A stretch of DNA of 7,677 bases, from positions 1-7,677 of the forward strand of contig CAUGKZ010000071.1 in the NCBI GenBank assembly GCA_959600065.1, written 5' to 3'. The notes under the pieces are model-generated. The model was not told where the DNA came from, made no database searches, and worked only from the letters and a program-made list of their open reading frames with translations. This document shows, piece after piece, positions 1 to 5,456 of the stretch (within the stretch, counting starts at the first letter, position 1; each line of letters opens with the position of its first letter). The translations under genes were made by a program, and so were the position numbers. This DNA is from an uncultured Kroppenstedtia sp. Its GTDB lineage: Bacteria > Bacillota > Bacilli > Thermoactinomycetales > DSM-45169.

Positions 1-1407
1 GACTGCGGTCAGCAAATAGATCCAGACCTGTCCTGGAGTCGCCGTGGGATCTATTACCGTGGAGGAATTTCCCTGTTTCCTAAGCAAAAACCGGATGTTC
101 CGAGGATCCTCTCGATCCTCCTTGTCCCCGTCACCCAAACGATAGAGCACCAGATAGACGGTGTCCGCGGAATCATCTCTCCATTGGATCTGCACCCCAT
201 CGGAGACGCGTTGGACCGACTGAATGCGGGGGGCTGGCGGGGCAGGTGAGTCCAAGCGGGGAAGGGTTGGAATCAGGGCCGGATAGCGAAAGAAATCCGT
301 TGCCAGTCGATCCCGAATCCCCAGAGGATTTCGCGATAAGTCGGAAATCGCGAAGAAGACACTCCCCTTCACCTCCGAATAGGGCTGGTTTCTGTTCAAT
401 TGATCTGTCATCTCCTCCGGGTTGTCCCAAGCCTCATGATCTTGTCCGATTTTGTAGACGGCATGACCGATATAAAGGTGAAGGGGATGCCCCTGAACTT
501 CCCCGCTCCACCAATCCACCAGCTTTTCATAGGCCGCCGGAGGATACCCGATATGCCAGTATACTTGAGGAACCACATAATCCAGCCAACCTTGCCGAAT
601 CCAGGTGCGGGTATCTACATAAAGATCATCGAAGCTCTGCAATCCGGAGGTATCCGATCCCGTCGGATCTGTGGAACGATTGCGCCAGATGCCAAAGGGG
701 CTGATTCCAAATTTCAATTTCGGTTTCAATTGCCGGATTCTCTTCGAGAGACCACTGATGAACCGATTCACATTTTCCCTTCGCCAATCTCCCTTGTCGG
801 CAAACTGGTCCTGTCTATAGCGTCGGCAAGTCTCGTCGTCGGGAAAAGGTTCACCCTCCACCGGGTAAGGATAAAAATAATCATCCATGTGAACTGCATC
901 GATTTCATACCGGTTGACCACTTCAAGTATGCTCTCCGTCACATGCTCCCTCACCTCAGGGATACCCGGATCGTAATACAACTGTCCACCATAAGTGACC
1001 ACCCAGTCTGGATGACGGCGTGCCGGATGATCAGGAACCAGGGACTCCAGCCGAGCCTCCGAGCTGACGCGAAAAGGATTAAACCAGGCGTGAAATTCCA
1101 GATTGCGCCGATGAGCCTCTTCCAGCATAAAGGCGAGTGGATCATATCCAGGGTCTTTTCCTTGAGTGCCGGTCAAATACCGGGACCAGGGATTGATCTT
1201 ACTGGGGTAAAAAGTATCCGCCATGGGTCGGACTTGGAGAATGACCGCATTCAGATTCATCCCCTGGATGAAGTCCAAAAGGTGCCTCCATTCTTCCTGT
1301 TGCTGAGTGATTGAAAGAGTGGGGGAAGAGGGCCAGTCGCGGTTTCCGACAGTGGCCACCCAGACGGCACGGAATTGTCGCTTATAGACCGGGGCGTGTG
1401 TCAACAT
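1..1407 (-). CDS. GHL10 (DUF187, YngK/DigH-type) glycosyl-hydrolase-like protein, 3' end cut by window
   Basis: 469 codons are open from ATG at 1407 to the window edge with no stop, so the C-terminus is missing. The N-terminus carries the family hallmark FRAVWVATVGNRDWPS (residues 12-27). It is followed by LQVRPMADTFYPS, HAWFNPFR, an acidic strand end VHMDDYFYPYP (Asp175, Asp176), GISPFGIWRN (234-243) and DYVVPQVYW (276-284), the usual order of the GHL10 TIM-barrel domain (PF02638, COG1649). From about residue 391 a fibronectin-III-like segment begins (PPAPRIQSVQR, then GVQIQWRDDS). The start is firm: AAGGAG lies 7 bases upstream and an in-frame TAA sits just before it, so no longer N-terminus is possible and no signal peptide is seen. 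E. coli DigH of this family cleaves denuded peptidoglycan glycans; the substrate here is unknown. It is transcribed separately, downstream of the hydratase terminator. Confidence 0.92.
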   Translation of the reverse strand, partial: MLTHAPVYKRQFRAVWVATVGNRDWPSSPTLSITQQQEEWRHLLDFIQGMNLNAVILQVRPMADTFYPSKINPWSRYLTGTQGKDPGYDPLAFMLEEAHRRNLEFHAWFNPFRVSSEARLESLVPDHPARRHPDWVVTYGGQLYYDPGIPEVREHVTESILEVVNRYEIDAVHMDDYFYPYPVEGEPFPDDETCRRYRQDQFADKGDWRRENVNRFISGLSKRIRQLKPKLKFGISPFGIWRNRSTDPTGSDTSGLQSFDDLYVDTRTWIRQGWLDYVVPQVYWHIGYPPAAYEKLVDWWSGEVQGHPLHLYIGHAVYKIGQDHEAWDNPEEMTDQLNRNQPYSEVKGSVFFAISDLSRNPLGIRDRLATDFFRYPALIPTLPRLDSPAPPAPRIQSVQRVSDGVQIQWRDDSADTVYLVLYRLGDGDKEDREDPRNIRFLLRKQGNSSTVIDPTATPGQVWIYLLTAV

Positions 1408-1685
1408 GCACCCTCTCCTTACTTATAAATGATAAAACGTCGGGGATCCCCAGGGCCTTCATTTGATTCAAGCGGGCTTACACATGGGAACGCCGGGAGA
1501 AACCCCAACTTGCACCCTGACCCTTGACGTTCGTACTCGCAATTGACGCGTCCATCCCAGGCCCGGATCGATCACCAGTTTTTTCGCCGTTTGGCATCAT
1601 CCCTTCTATCAATCTATGAAAGTAGAGGTGATTCGGTTGGACTTTGTAGCCCAATTCAGAGGATGGATCTACCATCTATTCCGCC
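1408..1685. other. Intergenic spacer upstream of the GHL10 gene, no gene seen
   Basis: No reading frame here has both a ribosome binding site and recognisable protein content. The GHL10 ribosome binding site is at its left end. A 10-base palindrome GGGGATCCCC lies at 1442-1451. Two copies of TTGACG, 19 bases apart, lie on the plus strand at 1524-1529 and 1543-1548. AT-rich sequence around 1421-1436 holds TATAAG and TATCAT on the minus strand, but neither has a convincing -35 hexamer at normal spacing, so I do not call a promoter. The GHL10 promoter is nevertheless expected in this spacer because a terminator lies immediately upstream. Confidence 0.6.
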
Positions 1686-1719
1686 AAAAAAGAGGCTACG
1701 GAAATTTTCCGTAGCCTCT
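1686..1719 (-). terminator. Intrinsic terminator of the SDR-thiolase-hydratase operon
   Basis: A perfect inverted repeat has 14-base arms (1691-1704 and 1706-1719; AGAGGCTACGGAAA on the plus strand). Read on the minus strand it gives a GC-rich stem followed directly by six T residues (1691-1686). It starts 10 bases after the hydratase stop codon. There is no T-run on the plus-strand side, so it acts in the minus direction. Confidence 0.93.
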
Positions 1720-1729
1720 CAACAGATCA

Positions 1730-2515
1730 TCATTTGCCCTTAAAAGACGGTTCCCGCTTGGTAAAGAAAGCGGTCACTCCTTCGATGGCATCCTCGGTCC
1801 CGATGACAGACAGCATATTCTCCCGTTCGATGGATAATCCTTGGGACAAGTCTGCTTCCGATCCTCTGACCACAGCGTCCAGGATGCCCTTCATTGCGAT
1901 CGGCGGACCGGCGGCCAGCTCTTTGGCCCATTGGAAGGCCTCTTCCCGCACCTGTTCTTGTGGTGCCGTCCGGTTGATACATCCATACTCGAGAGCGATC
2001 TGGGCGGAGATCCGACGGCCACTCAGCATCAGTTCCAGAGCTCGCCGGCGGCCGATCAACCGGGGAAGTCGCTGGGTTCCACCATACCCGGGGATGATGC
2101 CCAACCTCACCTCCGGCAGCCCTAATTCCGCCGTGTCAGCGGCGATCGTCAGATGGCAAGCCATCTGCAATTCATTTCCCCCACCGAGAGCTTTCCCGTT
2201 GAGACAGGCGAGTACGGGTTTGGGGAAGGCTTCGATCCGGTTGAACAGATCATGCATCCGTTTCAAAATCTTTTCCGCAGTTTCCCGATCTCCACCCATT
2301 TCCCCGAACTCAGCGACATCCGCACCGGCGGAGAACATCCGATCCCCTGCTCCGGTGATGAGAAGACAACCCACCGCTTCATCCGATTCCACCTGATCCA
2401 GAATCCCTTCCAATTCAAACAGCGTCCCTTGGCTTAACGTATTCATCGGGGGACGATCAATTGTGATCACCGCCACCCGCTCCCGAATCTCCCATTTGCA
2501 GTTCGGAGTTTCCAT
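1730..2515 (-). CDS. Enoyl-CoA hydratase/isomerase (crotonase family)
   Basis: This 261-residue protein is the normal length for a crotonase and should hydrate trans-2-enoyl-CoA in the second step of beta-oxidation in the cytoplasm. The CoA/oxyanion segment SAGADVAEF is at residues 62-70. GGGNELQMAC (111-120) supplies the first catalytic Glu (Glu115), and LGLPEVRLGIIPGYGGTQRL (131-150) supplies the second (Glu135). They correspond to the paired Glu144/Glu164 of rat crotonase, so true hydratase activity is likely. Two tandem ATGs (2518 and 2515) overlap the thiolase stop codon. GGAGG lies 4 bases before the first and 7 before the second, so I favour 2515. The overlap implies translational coupling to the thiolase. 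It is the last gene of the operon. An isomerase or a branched-chain/aromatic-pathway hydratase remains possible because crotonase paralogues are hard to separate. Confidence 0.93.
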   Translation of the reverse strand: METPNCKWEIRERVAVITIDRPPMNTLSQGTLFELEGILDQVESDEAVGCLLITGAGDRMFSAGADVAEFGEMGGDRETAEKILKRMHDLFNRIEAFPKPVLACLNGKALGGGNELQMACHLTIAADTAELGLPEVRLGIIPGYGGTQRLPRLIGRRRALELMLSGRRISAQIALEYGCINRTAPQEQVREEAFQWAKELAAGPPIAMKGILDAVVRGSEADLSQGLSIERENMLSVIGTEDAIEGVTAFFTKREPSFKGK

Positions 2516-3678
2516 CATGATTCCTCCCGTTCCACGATCACCGCCAGAGCCATGCCAAATCCGATACATAGGGTAACCAGCCCGTAACGACCTTCCCGTC
2601 GCTCCAGCTCGTTGACCAAGGAAGCTGTCAGCCGGGCGCCGCTAGCACCGAGGGGATGGCCGAGGGCGATAGCTCCGCCATTGGGATTCACCTTCTCCGG
2701 ATCGGGACCGATCTCCCGTTGCCAAGCCGATACCACGGAGGCAAAAGCCTCATTCACTTCAAACACATCGATCTCATCCAGAGACAACCCGGCTCGTTGC
2801 AACACCTGATGAGTGACCGGAATGATCCCCGTCAACATGATTTCCGGATCCACCCCCGCCGTCGCCGTCGCCACGACTCTCGCCCGGGGAGTCAATCCGA
2901 GAGAAGCCGCCTTTTTCCGGGAAGTAAGGAGAACAGCGGCTGCCCCGTCGCTAATTTGACTGGAGTTGCCCGCTGTCACTTTGCCATCTGGCCGGAAGGA
3001 GGGCTTCAACTCTGCCAACAAGTCCAAATTGGTATTGGGTCTCGGAGTCTCATCTGCCTCGAGGCGGATCGTTTCTCCCTCCAGGTTTTTCCCTTCGATC
3101 GGGACGATCTCCCGGTCAAAGCGCCCTTCTCTTTGAGCCTGCACTGCCCGCTCATGGCTTTGCAGAGAGAAGCGATCCAGTTCCTCTCTGGAAAGATCCC
3201 ATCGATCTGCGATCAATTCTGCAGAAAGACCCTGAGGAATGATCCTATGTTGATTCAATAACAGGTCGCTGAATTGGCCTCCATCACTTCCCATGGGAAC
3301 CCGGTTCATACTTTCCACGCCGGCTGCAATGACACAATCGGACATCCCCGCCATGATCGCGTGGGCCCCCTGAGCCAGGGTCTCCAGGCTGGATGCACAC
3401 ATCCGGTTGACGCTGACACCGCACACTTCCACGGGAAAGCCAGCGATCAACCCAGCCATACGGCCAATGTTGAGACCTTGTTCCCCGATCTGGGTGACAC
3501 AGCCCATCTTGATATCTTCCACTTCGGAAGGATCCAGATCGTTTCGGCTGACCAACTCCTTGAGGAGAGAGGCAGCCATTTCATCCGGCCGTGTACCAGC
3601 AAGAGAACCCTTCTTCCGTCCGAAAGGGGTTCGGATCGCATCGATAATGACCGCATCCTGATCCCGCACATTTTTCAT
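2515..3678 (-). CDS. Acetyl-CoA C-acyltransferase (3-ketoacyl-CoA thiolase)
   Basis: This 387-residue thiolase has all the catalytic elements. The nucleophile is Cys94 in NRMCASSLETL. NEAF is at 309-312, His341 sits in GGAIALGHPLGASG, and the second cysteine, Cys371, sits in LCIGFGMALAVIVE. It should cleave 3-ketoacyl-CoA with CoA in the last step of beta-oxidation; acting as an acetyl-CoA acetyltransferase is the alternative. The last motif reads CIGFGM where CIGGGM is usual, and the nucleophile loop is CASSLE rather than the usual CxSGLQ, perhaps a substrate-subclass trait. I chose ATG 3678 because GAGGTG lies 6 bases upstream. An in-frame ATG at 3696 (adding six residues, MSEVER) has no comparable site. 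The gene follows the SDR by 28 bases and overlaps the hydratase start, so it sits in the middle of a three-gene beta-oxidation operon. Confidence 0.94.
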   Translation of the reverse strand: MKNVRDQDAVIIDAIRTPFGRKKGSLAGTRPDEMAASLLKELVSRNDLDPSEVEDIKMGCVTQIGEQGLNIGRMAGLIAGFPVEVCGVSVNRMCASSLETLAQGAHAIMAGMSDCVIAAGVESMNRVPMGSDGGQFSDLLLNQHRIIPQGLSAELIADRWDLSREELDRFSLQSHERAVQAQREGRFDREIVPIEGKNLEGETIRLEADETPRPNTNLDLLAELKPSFRPDGKVTAGNSSQISDGAAAVLLTSRKKAASLGLTPRARVVATATAGVDPEIMLTGIIPVTHQVLQRAGLSLDEIDVFEVNEAFASVVSAWQREIGPDPEKVNPNGGAIALGHPLGASGARLTASLVNELERREGRYGLVTLCIGFGMALAVIVEREES

Positions 3679-3706
3679 CCTTTCCACCTCACTCATAGCC
3701 CCGATG

Positions 3707-4540
3707 TCAAAAGGTGAACAAGTCGATTCCCCCCGCTACCGGCAAGCCGACTCCAGTGATATAGGAGGCCTGATCCGAAACGAGAAATGCGATAGCATGG
3801 GCGATATCCTCTGGTTCTCCAGGTCGTTTAAAGGCTGTCCGGGCAATCATTCGTTCACTCATCTTTGGATTGCTCATGCGGAAGGCTTCCGTATTGATAA
3901 TTCCAGGAACAATGGCATTGACAGTGATATCATGCCTGGCCCCTTCCAAGGCTAATGACTTGGTCAATCCCAGTACACCGGCCTTGGTCGTGGAATAACT
4001 CGCCTGTCCAAATCCCCCTAAGGTACCCACGACAGAGGCCATATTGATGATTCGGCCCCATTTTTGCTCTTTCATATAGGGCCAAACTGCCTTCGAACAA
4101 TTGTAAGCCCCTGTCAGGTTGACACGGAGATCACGCTCCCAGAAATCATCATTCTGATCTTCCAGGCGAGCCGTGTGATCCAATGTGCCGGCGTTGTTGA
4201 TCAAAATATCAATCCGACCGAATTGGTCCTTTACTTGGGTCATGACTGATTGGACCTCTTCTCGATCCGTCACATCCATTCGAAACGCGGCGGACTCTCG
4301 ACCCATCTCTCGGATTTTCTCCGCCGTGGATTGAGTGTACACCGCTTGTGACTGGGCCATCACTTGGGCGATGGGCCCCCACTTTTCTGAGGTTTGCTCC
4401 AGATTTTCATCCTCTTCGATTAAAATATCGGTGACCACCACATCCGCACCGGCTGCAGCCAGCGTCAAGGCGTCGGTCCTGCCCAATCCCCTGGATGCCC
4501 CGGTTACCAATGCCACCTTTCCTTCCAGCGGCAGACTCAT
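3707..4540 (-). CDS. SDR-family 3-hydroxyacyl-CoA dehydrogenase-like oxidoreductase
   Basis: This 277-residue classical short-chain dehydrogenase has the Rossmann motif TGASRGLG (13-20), Asp38 at the end of beta2 (VVVTDI, which usually favours NAD over NADP), NNAG (115-118), Asn141, Ser169 and YxxxK (Tyr182, Lys186). The stretch KEQKWGRII...GGFGQASYS resembles the dehydrogenase domain of peroxisomal MFE-2 enzymes. A segment rich in Glu and Gln at about residues 42-75 makes it some 25-30 residues longer than ordinary SDRs; insertions at this place also occur in MFE-2 and mycofactocin-linked SDRs. The start at 4540 has GGAGGAG 5 bases upstream, so the in-frame ATG at 4579 is not needed. As first gene of the SDR-thiolase-hydratase operon, with no FadB-type dehydrogenase in view, it is the natural candidate for 3-hydroxyacyl-CoA oxidation. 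A 3-oxoacyl-ACP reductase role is less likely in this context. Confidence 0.88.
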   Translation of the reverse strand: MSLPLEGKVALVTGASRGLGRTDALTLAAAGADVVVTDILIEEDENLEQTSEKWGPIAQVMAQSQAVYTQSTAEKIREMGRESAAFRMDVTDREEVQSVMTQVKDQFGRIDILINNAGTLDHTARLEDQNDDFWERDLRVNLTGAYNCSKAVWPYMKEQKWGRIINMASVVGTLGGFGQASYSTTKAGVLGLTKSLALEGARHDITVNAIVPGIINTEAFRMSNPKMSERMIARTAFKRPGEPEDIAHAIAFLVSDQASYITGVGLPVAGGIDLFTF

Positions 4541-4568
4541 ATTTTCTCCTCCCCCGTTCGTTGTACAG

Positions 4569-4590
4569 CCGGTGAACACTCGTCACCCGG
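4569..4590 (-). promoter_or_regulatory. Hairpin or dyad in the SDR leader
   Basis: On the minus strand CCGGGTGA pairs with TCACCGG (one bulged G) around a 7-base loop. It lies between the candidate promoter and the ribosome binding site of the SDR gene and leaves that site free. The same bases form a GGTGA-N7-TCACC dyad that could bind a repressor as DNA. Which of the two roles applies cannot be told from the sequence. Confidence 0.4.
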
Positions 4591-4643
4591 TACTTTCCAG
4601 TCCCTAGAAGTGTTGCGAAAAAACCGTTCACAGGAAGGGTTGG

Positions 4644-4673
4644 ATTTCACATGGAACATCTTTGGCTCGTCAA
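4644..4673 (-). promoter_or_regulatory. Candidate sigma-A promoter of the SDR-thiolase-hydratase operon
   Basis: On the minus strand TTGACG (4673-4668, five of six matches to the -35 consensus) and TGAAAT (4649-4644, four of six matches to the -10) are 18 bases apart. Transcription would start near 4637, giving a leader of roughly 95 bases before the SDR start codon. Both hexamers are covered by arms of the inverted repeats described at 4646-4695. The -10 is weak, so this is a candidate only. Confidence 0.38.
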
Positions 4674-4695
4674 AACTTTGACGCCGAAATGTGAA
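4646..4695. repeat. Two nested inverted repeats over the candidate SDR-operon promoter
   Basis: The inner repeat is CGTCAAA-AC-TTTGACG at 4668-4683, with perfect 7-base arms. The outer repeat has arms TTCACAT (4646-4652) and ATGTGAA (4689-4695), also perfect. Their centres differ by 5 bases. The inner one overlaps the -35 hexamer and one outer arm overlaps the -10, as expected for operators of a TetR-like or similar repressor. No regulator gene is present in the window, and the arms do not match the B. subtilis FadR consensus as I know it. Confidence 0.55.
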
Positions 4696-4930
4696 CCCCC
4701 ATCCCGACCGTCATCAAACGCAAAGTAGCACAATGCTGCTAAATGCCCCTTCAGGCAACCTTGATCTTTTTTTTAGTGGGGTGGGACAGGATGGTGAGGC
4801 GGCTCCGATCTCTTGCAAAGAGCGCAAAGGCTCCACCCTTCTATGATTTTCCACATCCCGAGAAGGCACTAGATCCATTTCCTTATTGACCAAAGACTGC
4901 ATGTATTCAGATTTCAACATCCCTAGGAAA
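4696..4930. other. Non-coding stretch between the two operons
   Basis: No gene is supported here. The minus-strand frame open over 4714-4950 has no ribosome binding site, and its potential GTG start lies inside the terminator hairpin. Small structures seen are TAGCA-N6-TGCTA at 4726-4741, a CTCTT-GCA-AAGAG hairpin at 4810-4822, and two direct copies of GGCTCC about 28 bases apart around that hairpin. A run of T residues near 4766-4773 on the plus strand has only a 4-base stem (TGCC/GGCA) near it, so I do not call it a terminator. I recognise no known riboswitch. Confidence 0.5.
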
Positions 4931-4961
4931 GGAGGGACCCGGCGGAACACCGGGCCATCCC
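4931..4961 (-). terminator. Weak terminator-like hairpin after the SCP2 gene
   Basis: CCCGG (4938-4942) pairs with CCGGG (4950-4954) around a 7-base loop. GGGA (4934-4937) and TCCC (4958-4961) can extend the stem across a short bulge. The hairpin begins 2 bases after the SCP2 stop codon on the minus strand. The following sequence is TCCTTTCC rather than a clean T-run, so termination may be partial. Confidence 0.5.
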
Positions 4962-4963
4962 AT

Positions 4964-5329
4964 TCAGATATGTTCCTTGACGTCGTATTGACGCAGAATA
5001 TTTTCCATTTTCATGGCCAACCCGATATTTCCTTTCACTTTCAGCCTTCCAGACATAAAGGCTGCGGTCCCGTTTAATTTCCCCAGCAGCATCTCCTTGA
5101 AATCAGACAACGCCATTTGTAGCGTGCAATCCGCCTCAGAGGGGGCTCCTTCCTTTACCTTTGCTTGGTTGTCAGCAAGATGAAGTTGATAACTGCCCCC
5201 ATCTTCTCCAGAGATGTCAAATTGATAAACGTTATTCATTCCTTCGATTGGCTTCGGATTTTCATTCAGGGCCGTTTCGATTTTTTCCCAAGCTTCCTCC
5301 AGAGTGTAATCATCTATACTTTTAGCCAT
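4964..5329 (-). CDS. SCP2 sterol-carrier-domain protein (stand-alone)
   Basis: This 121-residue protein consists almost entirely of one SCP2 domain. An N-terminal helix (EEAWEKIETALNENP) is followed by beta strands (NNVYQFDISG, SYQLHLAD, KVKEG) and the diagnostic C-terminal block from residue 63 on: ADCTLQMALSDFKEMLLG, then GTAAFMSGRLKVKGNIGLA. SCP2 domains bind lipids and acyl-CoAs in a hydrophobic tunnel. Here it probably presents or buffers the CoA ester for the dehydrogenases encoded upstream. There is no signal peptide or membrane segment. AGGAG lies 8 bases before ATG 5329. The frame stays open back to 5482, but that extension (rich in Pro, Arg and Cys, overlapping the dehydrogenase end) is not SCP2-like and has no good ribosome binding site. 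It is the last gene of the first operon, 127 bases after the dehydrogenase. Confidence 0.92.
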   Translation of the reverse strand: MAKSIDDYTLEEAWEKIETALNENPKPIEGMNNVYQFDISGEDGGSYQLHLADNQAKVKEGAPSEADCTLQMALSDFKEMLLGKLNGTAAFMSGRLKVKGNIGLAMKMENILRQYDVKEHI

Positions 5330-5369
5330 TTGGCATTCTCCTCTCTCTTGGATAGAAATAAACTGACTC

Positions 5370-5412
5370 AAAAACGAGGGGGGTGGAAGATCTCTTTCGC
5401 TACACCACCTCC
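5370..5412 (-). terminator. Possible attenuator between acyl-CoA dehydrogenase and SCP2 genes
   Basis: On the minus strand GGAGGTGG (5412-5405) can pair with CCACCCCC (5386-5379), with one A-C mismatch and an 18-base loop. TCG and then five T residues (5374-5370) follow, so this could reduce read-through into the SCP2 gene. The left arm is part of AAGGAGGTG, a near-perfect Shine-Dalgarno sequence with no start codon at a usable distance. The large loop and the mismatch keep confidence low. Confidence 0.38.
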
Positions 5413-5456
5413 TTAAAAACATTGGGGTCAGAGTGCCAGGATCGTCCATCCCCTCG

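Noticed and set aside
400..1314. Long plus-strand open frame (304 codons) opposite the GHL10 gene
   Set aside because: It is antisense to a frame with clear GHL10 motifs and a strong ribosome binding site. Its own translation is rich in His, Pro and Arg with no recognisable domain.
1524..1548. Two TTGACG copies 19 bases apart on the plus strand as tandem -35 elements
   Set aside because: No matching -10 hexamers and no plus-strand gene follow. Short hexamers like these occur by chance.
1478..1675. Minus-strand open frame of 65 codons in the spacer before the GHL10 gene
   Set aside because: There is no ribosome binding site before its start and no recognisable sequence. It begins directly after the operon terminator.
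1734..2396. Plus-strand open frame of 220 codons opposite the hydratase
   Set aside because: It is the complement of the crotonase active-site region. The composition (Ser, Arg, Pro) is typical of a shadow frame and no domain is seen.
4766..4773. Plus-strand T-run as a terminator
   Set aside because: Only a 4-base stem precedes it and no plus-strand transcript is expected there.
4714..4950. Minus-strand open frame of 78 codons between the operons
   Set aside because: It would start at GTG inside the SCP2 terminator hairpin, has no ribosome binding site, and the translation shows no family resemblance.
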